Assembly (NCBI RefSeq): GCF_002196705.1
Contig: NZ_NADJ01000032.1
Coordinates: 62,001-126,000, forward strand
Direction of reading: 5' to 3'
Source: Desulfosporosinus sp. FKB
Lineage (GTDB): Bacteria; Bacillota; Desulfitobacteriia; Desulfitobacteriales; Desulfitobacteriaceae
Length of the DNA stretch: 64,000 nucleotides
The translations under genes were made by a program, and so were the position numbers. Shown here one piece after another: positions 44,919-52,137 of this stretch. Each line of letters begins with the position of its first letter. Position 1 is the stretch's first letter. The notes beneath the pieces were generated by a model. It worked only from the letters and a program-made list of their open reading frames with translations, was not told where the DNA came from and searched no databases.

Positions 44919-44960
44919 GAGGTCAATACGTGAGAAGACTGTCTCTTCGTGCGTCAGTTC
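44919..44960. repeat. Short dispersed repeat, copy 1
   Basis: It resembles 59599-59640: both contain a gagtctaac/gaggtcaat start, a small gaaga...tcttc hairpin and a gcgtcaagtt/gcgtcagtt end. Each lies just past the 3' end of a minus-strand gene. Confidence 0.35.
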
Positions 44961-44985
44961 AGTGTTCTTTATAAGCTGAAAAAAA

Positions 44986-45465
44986 TTATTGTCTGAGAGT
45001 AGCTTTCAGGCGTTGAGGTTTTAAGAGCAACCCAAAGGCGTCTTCAATATCCTTGACAATAATGTCGGAGGCCAATAAAGCAGATGTACAAGCCCCTTCA
45101 AAGCCAATTACGCCAATCCCCAAATAGGCTCTTTCAAGCATTAACTGATCATTTGCACCGTTTCCGACGGCAACAACATGATCTGGATTGAAATTCAATA
45201 AGTAGTCTGCCTTTTCTCTGGTATGGTTCGAGCTTGTTAAGACATTTACTTGGACGGGTAAGTCCTGGCACTGACGTTTCACGGTTCCGAAGGTATCAGA
45301 CGTTAGAATATGAATGTCCATTAAGTGAGCTAGATGCCGCAGATGTTCTCTGGCCGATTCTAACATGTTGCCATCTAAGGCCAAAGTACCGTTATAATCT
45401 AAGACCAATACTTCTAAGACGACGATCCCTTTGCCAGGGATTTCTAATTCAATCATTTGTTTCAC
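44986..45465 (-). CDS. HAD-family hydrolase (P-type-ATPase P-domain-like, soluble)
   Basis: The protein has 159 residues. Motif I is DYNGTLALDG, where the usual DxDGT/DKTGT aspartates are partly changed, motif II lies in ILTSDTFG, and motif III/IV in VVAVGNGANDQLMLERA. The order is that of soluble HAD phosphatases resembling the P domain of transport ATPases. Substrate is unknown. The start may be the GTG at 45465 or the ATG at 45456. It is divergent from the NifU-like gene. Confidence 0.8.
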   Translation of the reverse strand: MKQMIELEIPGKGIVVLEVLVLDYNGTLALDGNMLESAREHLRHLAHLMDIHILTSDTFGTVKRQCQDLPVQVNVLTSSNHTREKADYLLNFNPDHVVAVGNGANDQLMLERAYLGIGVIGFEGACTSALLASDIIVKDIEDAFGLLLKPQRLKATLRQ

Positions 45466-45600
45466 ACTCTTTTACGAAGTTTCTGTAAAGTATCTTTGAG
45501 GAATATAATAACTGAACGTATATTAAATTTCAATAAATTTATTGAAAAGAATTCAATGATGCCATATAATGTGATCATATTCATAAATGGTGGTGAGACG

Positions 45601-46002
45601 ATGTATTCACAGAAGGTTACCGAACTAATAAGGAATCCTATTAATCAAGGAAAAATGACGAATTCGGATGGTGAAGGAACAGTAAAAGATCCACAAAGCG
45701 GGGATGTTTGTACAATTTATATTAAGGTTGAATTTGGTATTATAAAAAGTATCAGTTTTTGGGTCGAGGGAGATGAAGAGACTCTAGCCTGTTGTAGTAT
45801 GGCCACCGTTTTGGCCAAAGAAAAACATTTGGCAGAGGCGTTAAGGTTAAGTAAACAAGATCTTATGGAAGCCTTAGAATGGTCCGATGAGGTGAAACAT
45901 TCTTGTTTAGACCTTGTCATAAATACTCTGAGAAAAACAATTCAAGACTATCTTCTTAAACGGGGAATTTACTATATTCAATATGAAAAACTGGATACCT
46001 AA
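45601..46002 (+). CDS. NifU N-terminal-like iron-sulfur scaffold domain protein
   Basis: The protein has 133 residues. It starts YSQKVTELIRNPINQG, and GDVCTIYIKVE, ETLACCSMATVLA and KHSCLDLVINTLRKTIQDY provide the three Cys positions of the IscU/NifU N-terminal fold. No partner cysteine desulfurase is in the window. With the nearby Mrp and NifX-like genes it suggests an Fe-S handling neighbourhood. The ATG at 45601 follows ggtggtgag. Confidence 0.8.
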   Translation: MYSQKVTELIRNPINQGKMTNSDGEGTVKDPQSGDVCTIYIKVEFGIIKSISFWVEGDEETLACCSMATVLAKEKHLAEALRLSKQDLMEALEWSDEVKHSCLDLVINTLRKTIQDYLLKRGIYYIQYEKLDT

Positions 46003-46058
46003 GATCTGGATACTAAGATTATATAGCGAAGTTTTTATGCAATTTGGAAGTGACAAAA

Positions 46059-46487
46059 ATGCTTGATGAGGATCAAGGATTGTATACGATTGGCACGGTT
46101 GCGGAGTTAATTGAAGAACATCCGGAGACTCTAAGAGTTTGGGAACGAAATAACCTTATCCATCCGGAAAGAAAAGGAAGACAACGAAGATATTCAAACA
46201 ATGACATTAAGAGACTGCAATTTATTAAATATTTAACAGATCAAAAAGGGCTGAACATCGCTGGCGTCAGACACATAATTTCTATGTATTCATGCTGGTA
46301 TAATCGCAATTGTAAAGGGGGCGCTTATCAGAGCAGTCCCGTTCCGGTTAATGAATCAAAAGCTTGTTGGAAAATAAAAAACACGTATTGCCTCGTTGCA
46401 AGTGACAAAGCCGAAATGTGTAATTCTTGTGCTCTTCTGAAGAGTTGTCGAGCCGGTGAGGAGTGTAATATAAAGGATAATGGCTGA
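46059..46487 (+). CDS. MerR-family regulator with Cys-rich C-terminus
   Basis: The 142-residue protein has an N-terminal MerR winged helix (YTIGTVAELIEEHPETLRVWERNNLIHPERKGRQRRYS, about residues 9-50) of the HspR-like subgroup. The rest contains nine Cys, including CWYNRNCKGG and CNSCALLKSCRAGEEC, which could bind a metal or an Fe-S cluster. It lies 56 bp after the NifU-like gene and could regulate it. Effector is unknown. Confidence 0.82.
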   Translation: MLDEDQGLYTIGTVAELIEEHPETLRVWERNNLIHPERKGRQRRYSNNDIKRLQFIKYLTDQKGLNIAGVRHIISMYSCWYNRNCKGGAYQSSPVPVNESKACWKIKNTYCLVASDKAEMCNSCALLKSCRAGEECNIKDNG

Positions 46488-46513
46488 AAAAACGACTGTA
46501 ATGTCGTTTTTTT
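46487..46513 (+). terminator. Intrinsic terminator after merR
   Basis: aaaacgac pairs with gtcgtttt and continues into a T run. Confidence 0.85.
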
Positions 46514-46526
46514 AACTTTATAATGC

Positions 46527-46670
46527 ATGGCAGCTGAACATCGGGGCTTCGGTGACGAAAGTGCCTAGGCCATAACAAATTCTATCGCGCTAAAGGATGG
46601 AATCTTCCCCCGAAGCAAGGTATGGGAACCACTCGCACTTGTAGAAGTGGGAGTCTTACGATTGGATAAA
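46527..46670 (+). repeat. Structured repeat element, copy C
   Basis: It shares cagctgaacatcggggcttcgg with copies A and B, closes with ccgaagc, and has a cactt/aagtg terminal hairpin and the exact gtcttacgattggataaa end of copy A. The interior is unrelated to the other copies. It lies between two terminators. Confidence 0.6.
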
Positions 46671-46682
46671 ACTATATTACTC

Positions 46683-46711
46683 ATAGCCCGGCATTCGCCG
46701 AGCTATTTTTA
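46683..46711 (+). terminator. Intrinsic terminator after copy C
   Basis: atagcccggc pairs with gccgagctat, then tttttattc. It touches the 3' end of the minus-strand gene at 46709. Confidence 0.75.
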
Positions 46712-46924
46712 TTCGCGTCGAGCTAATTCCTTCTGAATAAGGACAAGAGAATTTTTTAGGATTGATAATTCGGCTTCGTATTTTTTGACAGTATGGCCGG
46801 GAAGATGAAGCCCAGTTTGTTTTAAAACATAGTCTCTCTCTTCTTCCAATTCTTCAAGTTCTTTGGACAAAGTTTCTAAACGTCGGATTAAAATCTTTTT
46901 TTCTAATAAGGTTAAATCCTCCAT
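46709..46924 (-). CDS. Hypothetical small coiled-coil protein
   Basis: The 71-residue protein is made of charged heptads (LIRRLETLSKELEELEEERDYV), a short GLHLPGHTV break, and a second helix. The ATG is preceded by aggagaggtg. It resembles in size and style the coiled-coil protein at 57602. No family recognised. Confidence 0.6.
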   Translation of the reverse strand: MEDLTLLEKKILIRRLETLSKELEELEEERDYVLKQTGLHLPGHTVKKYEAELSILKNSLVLIQKELARRE

Positions 46925-46988
46925 GGAGCACCTCTCCTCTTTAGGCAGAATATTACAGTATACGACATAGGGGTATTGTTTTTCTATA

Positions 46989-47049
46989 TTGACCCTGCGA
47001 GATTTTCATTGTATGCTATAAGTAATCACACACCCCCTCCCCAGGGGGT
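46989..47049 (+). promoter_or_regulatory. Sigma-A promoter with CsoR/CstR-type operator, sulfur/respiratory operon
   Basis: TTGACC (46989-46994), 17 bp, TATGCT (47012-47017). ACCCCCT-cccc-AGGGGGT (47032-47049) begins 15 bp after the -10, over the expected transcription start region, where a repressor would block. This palindrome is of the GC-rich class bound by CsoR/CstR repressors. The leader from here to 47260 is about 235 nt, with no gene or clear terminator seen. Confidence 0.65.
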
Positions 47050-47260
47050 AGGACAAAGGAAGCTTGTGATTATATTACCATAGCCAGCAATTAATCGCTA
47101 GACGATTTATCTAAAATAGTATTACATATTTCAATTCGATGATCAAAAGAGTTAATTGTGTTGGCAAACTAAAATGAATCTGTAACCTTGGAGGTGATCA
47201 AAAAGAGGATATGCGGATAGCTAAACTATTTGATAATTTGAAATGGGGTGAGGAGTAAAC

Positions 47261-48169
47261 GTGAAACGGTTAAAAATGTCTATTATTGCCTTAATCTTCG
47301 GGATTGTTGGAATAGTTTTCGTTGGCTATTCAGGACTGTCTACTCCCAAAGACGCTCAAGCAGCCTGTGGGGCATCAACGTCTTCCTGTAAAACGTGTCA
47401 CGAGGTTCAAGGAGCCGATCCTGTTTCCAAAAAGGGAGATTGGCATACACAGCACTCCTTTGGAGATTTCTGTCAGGCTTGTCACTTGGGTGTGGCAACG
47501 GAAACTGATAAGACAAAAGCTCATGCGGGGATCATTGCTAAACCTCTAGCTCAGCCGGATCAAACTTGTGTCTCGTGTCATCCAACGGATACTGCGGCAC
47601 GAGTTGCCAAATACGGAGGATCAGCAACAACGTCCAATGCTTCAGGAAATAACTCAAAAGGAAGCTCCTCTGCTGCAGGGACAGCTCCTTCCGCAGAGAC
47701 GGGATCAGTCGCTCCTTCGCCGGCAGCAACTCAAGTTCCGCCGAGTTCTAACCCGAACTTTGATGTTCTTGACTTTAGTAATAATGGCAAACTATCCTGG
47801 CTTACTTGGTCTATCATCGCTGCCGATATTCTGATTCTTTTAGTTTTGGCGATTTTGCTTTGGAAATGGAAAAAAGGTCTCTGGCCATGGGCTTACCTTA
47901 AAGGAAGGCAGAGAAATGTTCCCTTTAATACCCTGCCGTCGGAAGTTCAAGACGTATTTAGGCAATTGCTTGCCGGGGATATGGAGACAGTTTTGCTGCT
48001 GAAAACCATTTTAGAACGTCCCAATGGGCGGCAAACCTTGCTATTCTTATCTCAAGTGCCAGAGAATATCCTGACTCAGCTGCAAAGGATGGATGAAAAA
48101 GATCTGAAACAATTGATTTCCTTAATCGAGGCTGAGAAAGAGAAGGATAGGGGAAAGGGGGAAGTATAG
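47261..48169 (+). CDS. Membrane-anchored triheme cytochrome c with cytoplasmic domain
   Basis: The protein has 302 residues. An N-terminal signal anchor (about 5-27) precedes three CxxCH haem sites (CKTCH from Cys43, CQACH, CVSCH) in the first 110 residues. A Ser/Ala/Pro-rich linker leads to a second membrane segment (about 178-200), and a helical cytoplasmic domain of about 100 residues follows. The extracytoplasmic haem part could exchange electrons with the molybdoenzyme of this operon. The cytoplasmic part has no recognised family. First gene of the operon; the GTG start follows ggtgaggag, and the next gene starts directly after the stop. Confidence 0.85.
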   Translation: MKRLKMSIIALIFGIVGIVFVGYSGLSTPKDAQAACGASTSSCKTCHEVQGADPVSKKGDWHTQHSFGDFCQACHLGVATETDKTKAHAGIIAKPLAQPDQTCVSCHPTDTAARVAKYGGSATTSNASGNNSKGSSSAAGTAPSAETGSVAPSPAATQVPPSSNPNFDVLDFSNNGKLSWLTWSIIAADILILLVLAILLWKWKKGLWPWAYLKGRQRNVPFNTLPSEVQDVFRQLLAGDMETVLLLKTILERPNGRQTLLFLSQVPENILTQLQRMDEKDLKQLISLIEAEKEKDRGKGEV

Positions 48170-48700
48170 ATGTCTTTTACTGAAAAAATGAAAGAAAAAA
48201 CATGGTCTCCATGGGCCGCGGGCTTTCTTTTGGGAGTAACTGCCATAGCCTCCTATGTTCTGGTTGACAAGACGATCGGTTCTTCCGGAGGCCTCGAAAG
48301 CATCGACAGTATGCTTTTAAAGACGTTTCATTCTAACTTAGCAAACTCGATGTATTTTAAATTTCAGATGCCTCCCGTACTAAGTTTTCAAATTATCCTG
48401 TTTATTGGCATGCTACTTGGCGCTCTTGTCTCAAGTTTATGGTCTCATGATTTTAAAGTACGCATGATGCCTGATCAGTTGTGGACCCAAAATTACGGGC
48501 CCAGCAAGTTGAAACGGTGGGCATTAATTTTTATCGGCGGTATGATTATTGAATATGCTGCCGGGATTGCCGGCGGATGTACGAGCGGTTTGGCCATATC
48601 AGGGACAATGCAGCTTTCACCGGCAGGCTTATTATTTATAGTTGGCTTGTTCGTGTCTGGGATTATCACAACCAAACTTTTGTATGGGAGGGATTATTAA
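48170..48700 (+). CDS. YeeE/YedE sulfur-transport family protein, first half protein
   Basis: The 176-residue membrane protein has about four hydrophobic segments. The family Cys motif is present as AGIAGGCTSGLAISG, with a basic FKVR/KLKRW loop before it. YeeE/YedE proteins move thiosulfate or other reduced sulfur (selenium has been proposed for some). The usual functional unit is either one fused protein or two half proteins, as here. It directly abuts the cytochrome gene. Confidence 0.88.
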   Translation: MSFTEKMKEKTWSPWAAGFLLGVTAIASYVLVDKTIGSSGGLESIDSMLLKTFHSNLANSMYFKFQMPPVLSFQIILFIGMLLGALVSSLWSHDFKVRMMPDQLWTQNYGPSKLKRWALIFIGGMIIEYAAGIAGGCTSGLAISGTMQLSPAGLLFIVGLFVSGIITTKLLYGRDY

Positions 48701-48701
48701 C

Positions 48702-49280
48702 ATGACCACTTATGTTATCCCTTTAATTATTGGTTTTTTCTTCGCCTTTGCGCTGCAAAAAGCCGGCTTAGGTCATTATCATCGGATTGTCAACCAATTT
48801 CGTTTTAAGGATAACACCATCATGAAATTTATGATGACAGGGATTTCAGTGGGGCTTGTTGGTCTTTATGCTTTGAAGGATCTGGGCTTTATTCAACTGG
48901 ATCAAATGTCCTCGACATATATCGTCGGCAATCTCCTGGGCGGACTTCTCTTTGGAGTTGGTATGGCATTAGCCGGGACATGACCAGGTACTTTGATCAC
49001 AGGTTGTGGTCAGGGAAATATGGACTATTTGATTCCTGGAGTTTTAGGTTTTCTTGCCGGCGGCGTTCTCTTTGGGGCTACCTACCAGTCAATCTTCTTA
49101 AAAATATCCACTATTGGCGTTTATGGGCAGCAATCCCTTGAGGAACTGCTCCATGTAAACCATTGGCTGTTTATCTCTCTCTTTGTTTTCTGTACTCTCG
49201 TGTTCTATGTGGGTTCGAAAATTGCCGAGAAAGCAAAAGATGTCTCCGAAAAAAAGGCCAAAGATCTGAGGATGAACTAA
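48702..49280 (+). CDS. YeeE/YedE sulfur-transport protein, second half, with in-frame TGA read as selenocysteine
   Basis: The open frame from ATG 48702 (after gggaggg) is interrupted only by TGA at 48981-48983, codon 94, and continues to 49280 in the same frame (192 residues). The context GMALAGT-TGA-PGTLITG aligns with the family motif GMALSG-x-CPG, so the TGA replaces the conserved Cys. A hairpin of up to 11 bp with a GGU loop begins 7-10 nt after the TGA (48991-49015). Both protein halves are membrane segments with normal family sequence. A nonsense mutation or sequencing error is the alternative. Confidence 0.8.
48981..49015 (+). promoter_or_regulatory. TGA codon with bacterial SECIS-like hairpin
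   Basis: tgatcaca (48994-49001) pairs with tgtggtca (49005-49012), one G-U pair, extended by ctt/ggg; loop ggt. The loop starts 18 nt after the TGA, the same distance as I recall for the GGUC loop of E. coli fdhF. SelB recognises such GGU loops. Confidence 0.72.
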
Positions 49281-49313
49281 ATCTTCTCGGTAATTAAGAA
49301 AGGAGGTCCGACT

Positions 49314-51530
49314 ATGGCCAAAATTTTCACATGGAACCAGTTGTTCAGCCGACGGCAGTTTATTAAAGGTGCAGCAGGCACCGTGTTGGGTGCCTCTGCC
49401 GGTCTGGGACTGTTAGCACCGGGTAAAACCTTTGCAGGGTCTTCTTCTTCAATACCGGCAGATTCTGCGGAGAGTAGAGGAATTAAGAAGGTAACTACCA
49501 TCTGCGAGCAGTGTGTCTGGCGCTGCGGCGTAATTGCCCGGGTTGAAAACGGTGTTGTAAAAAAATTGGAGGGAAATCCCGATCATCCCAATAATGTGGG
49601 AAAGCTTTGTCCGCGGGGAAATGCAGGGATCGAAACATTATACAGCCCCGACCGTATAAAATTTCCTCTTATCCGGGCGGGGGCGAGGGGAAGCGGATTG
49701 TGGCGCAGAGCTTCCTGGGATGAAGCTTTGACATATACGGCGGGTCAAATGAAAAAGATTAAGGATAAGTATGGGGCCAAAGCCATGATGTTCAACTCCA
49801 CTGACAACCTGTCCCAGCCTTTGTTTGAGATCTTGCTCAAAGCTTACGGTACCCCAAACTATGGCACCCAGAGGAGTCTATGCTTCAATGCTATGACCAC
49901 CGGTTTTTATTATACCTACGGTGTTCCTCAACCAGGAACGGATTATAAAAATTGCAAGTATATGATCTTTGCGGGCAGAAATCTGGCCGAAGGAATTTCC
50001 AACAATGAAACCCAGGAAATGATTGAGATGATTGCCAGGGGAACTAAGGTTGTGGTTCTTGATCCGCGTTTCAGCAAAACAGCGTCGAAAGCCACAGAGT
50101 GGCTGCCGGTGCGCCCGGGAACAGATTCCGCTTTCTTTTTAGCTATCCTGAATGTCATTATTCAAGAAAAATTGTACAATCAGGATTTTATCACTACCTA
50201 TACTCAAGGTTTTGACGATTTAGTCCAGGAAGTCAAGGAATATACGCCGGAATGGGCGGAGAAAAAGTGCGAGATTCCTGGAGCGACAATAGAGAGGATT
50301 GCCCGGGAGTTTGCAGCAGCTGCTCCTGCCGCTATTGCCCATCCGAACTGGCGCACCTCAAATTTTAAAAATTCTTTCCAGACTGAGCGGGCAATTGCGG
50401 TCCTTAATGCCTTAATCGGCAATTGGGCTAAGCCGGGGGGACTTATTCCAGATCAGGAAATCAATACTGCCAAGCTTGGCGTTTTATCTCATCCACCCTT
50501 TCCTCCGGCTCAGGGAATGCGGCTTGACGGTGTACCCTGGCAGTATCCTCTGGTACCTCTATCCTATGGTGTAATTCAAACTATGCGGGATAATATCTTG
50601 ACCGGCAAACCTTATGAGGCCAAAGGATGGCTGATTTCCCGCCAGAATCCAATTCTCTCCATTCCGGAACGGCAGAAAACCATCAATGCTTTTATGAAGT
50701 TGGATTTTGTTGCGGTTATTGATATCCAAGCCAGTGATACGGCCTATTATGCCGATGTGATTTTGCCCGAATCCAGTTATCTGGAACGTTATGACGGCTT
50801 AGTCCCTATCGGCGACAAAATCTTTATCAGGCAGCCAGTGATTGAGCCCTTATATGACACGAAAAGCAGCTTAATGATTTATAAGGAACTGGCCGACAAA
50901 TTAGGCCTCGGTGATTTTCTTCCCTACAAGGATGAGCGAGATCTTTTGGCCAAACAACTTAAACCCTACCCGATCAGCTTAGATGAGTTAGAGAAGGCAG
51001 GCCATTATGTGGTACCGAATTTCCAAAAGGATTATTCCAAAGACTTTGAATTCCAAACCAGCAGCGGGAAAATCGAATTATCGTCGAGTATCATGGCGCA
51101 AATGGGCAAAAAAGCGGTGCCTACCTGGGATGAGCCGCCCCGCCCTTCGCAAGGTCACTATTATCTGTTGACGGGAAAAACTGCGCAGCATTCCCAGATG
51201 TTTACGCAGAACAATCGTTGGTTATTGGAAGTCTTTTCGGAAAACCGAGCCTGGCTGCATACTTCAGTGGCTGCTAAGCTTGGAGTTAAGACAGATGACA
51301 AGGTTATTCTGGAAAGCGACGTTGGCAAAGTGACGATTAAAGCCCAGGTTACCGAAGGAATCCGGCCGGACTGCATTTTCATGGTCGGAGGATTCGGTCA
51401 TGTCAGCAAAGGGCTTAGATCAGCTTATAAACTTGGAGCAAGCGATTCAGCACTCCACAAGACCGTTACAGATCCACTCTCTGGAGGTTCGGCTTTGAGT
51501 GAGACGTTTGTAACTGTAAGTAAGGCGTAG
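49314..51530 (+). CDS. Molybdopterin oxidoreductase, PsrA/PhsA-like catalytic subunit
   Basis: The protein has 738 residues. A twin-arginine signal (SRRQFIKG) marks export. The N-terminal [4Fe-4S] motif is CEQCVWRCG ... CPRG (about 62-100). The probable Mo ligand is Cys in TQRSLCFNAM, as in polysulfide/thiosulfate reductases, and the C-terminal molybdopterin-binding domain follows (YYLLTGKTAQHSQMFTQNN). The partners PsrB and NrfD are encoded next. The reaction is probably reduction (or oxidation) of polysulfide, thiosulfate or tetrathionate; the exact substrate cannot be read from sequence. Confidence 0.9.
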   Translation: MAKIFTWNQLFSRRQFIKGAAGTVLGASAGLGLLAPGKTFAGSSSSIPADSAESRGIKKVTTICEQCVWRCGVIARVENGVVKKLEGNPDHPNNVGKLCPRGNAGIETLYSPDRIKFPLIRAGARGSGLWRRASWDEALTYTAGQMKKIKDKYGAKAMMFNSTDNLSQPLFEILLKAYGTPNYGTQRSLCFNAMTTGFYYTYGVPQPGTDYKNCKYMIFAGRNLAEGISNNETQEMIEMIARGTKVVVLDPRFSKTASKATEWLPVRPGTDSAFFLAILNVIIQEKLYNQDFITTYTQGFDDLVQEVKEYTPEWAEKKCEIPGATIERIAREFAAAAPAAIAHPNWRTSNFKNSFQTERAIAVLNALIGNWAKPGGLIPDQEINTAKLGVLSHPPFPPAQGMRLDGVPWQYPLVPLSYGVIQTMRDNILTGKPYEAKGWLISRQNPILSIPERQKTINAFMKLDFVAVIDIQASDTAYYADVILPESSYLERYDGLVPIGDKIFIRQPVIEPLYDTKSSLMIYKELADKLGLGDFLPYKDERDLLAKQLKPYPISLDELEKAGHYVVPNFQKDYSKDFEFQTSSGKIELSSSIMAQMGKKAVPTWDEPPRPSQGHYYLLTGKTAQHSQMFTQNNRWLLEVFSENRAWLHTSVAAKLGVKTDDKVILESDVGKVTIKAQVTEGIRPDCIFMVGGFGHVSKGLRSAYKLGASDSALHKTVTDPLSGGSALSETFVTVSKA

Positions 51531-51541
51531 GAGGGAAAACT

Positions 51542-52117
51542 ATGACAGTTCGTATGGGATTTGTCATTATCACTTCGCGCTGTATCGACTGTGATGCCTG
51601 TATGGTCGCGTGCCGCGCAGAAAATGACGTACCCATTGGAAAAACACGCAATTGGGTCAAAAGCAGCGGTGTTCAAGGTGAATTTCCCAAGGTTAAAGAA
51701 GTTTTTCAACCCGGAAATTGCATGCATTGTGAGCACCCTCCCTGCGTTTCGGTATGTCCCACAGGAGCGTCCCAAAAACGCGCCGATGGTATTGTCATTG
51801 TTGAAAACAGTAAATGTATCGGGTGCAAATATTGTATTACTGCTTGTCCTTATGATGCTCGTTTTGCCAATCCGGAGACAGGCAAAGCAGATAAATGTAC
51901 GTTTTGTTTGCAGCGCTTGGAGCAAGGCTTAAAACCGGCCTGCGTCCAAACTTGTTTGGGAAAATCACGGCACGCGGGTGATCTCAATGACCCGGAGAGT
52001 GTTGTAGCCAAATTAATTGCCAAATACCCAAGTCGTCAGTTGCTGACGTATGTGGGAACCGGCCCCAATATTTATTATATTGATGAGGTCGTTCCGGAAA
52101 TACCTGAGGGCAAATAA
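51542..52117 (+). CDS. Four-cluster ferredoxin subunit (PsrB/PhsB type)
   Basis: The 191-residue protein has 16 Cys in four cluster motifs: CIDCDACMVACRAE, CMHCEHPPCVSVCPTG, CIGCKYCITACPYD and CTFCLQR...CVQTC. It passes electrons between the molybdoenzyme and the NrfD-type membrane subunit. It has no signal of its own, so it is probably exported with the Tat substrate. The ATG is preceded by taggaggg. Confidence 0.93.
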   Translation: MTVRMGFVIITSRCIDCDACMVACRAENDVPIGKTRNWVKSSGVQGEFPKVKEVFQPGNCMHCEHPPCVSVCPTGASQKRADGIVIVENSKCIGCKYCITACPYDARFANPETGKADKCTFCLQRLEQGLKPACVQTCLGKSRHAGDLNDPESVVAKLIAKYPSRQLLTYVGTGPNIYYIDEVVPEIPEGK

Positions 52118-52137
52118 GGGCGAAGGAGGGATTGCAT

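Noticed and set aside
48993-49280. Separate gene starting at TTG 48993 after the TGA
   Set aside because: It is in the same frame as 48702-48980, has no ribosome site, begins in the middle of the family motif, and is explained better by readthrough with selenocysteine.
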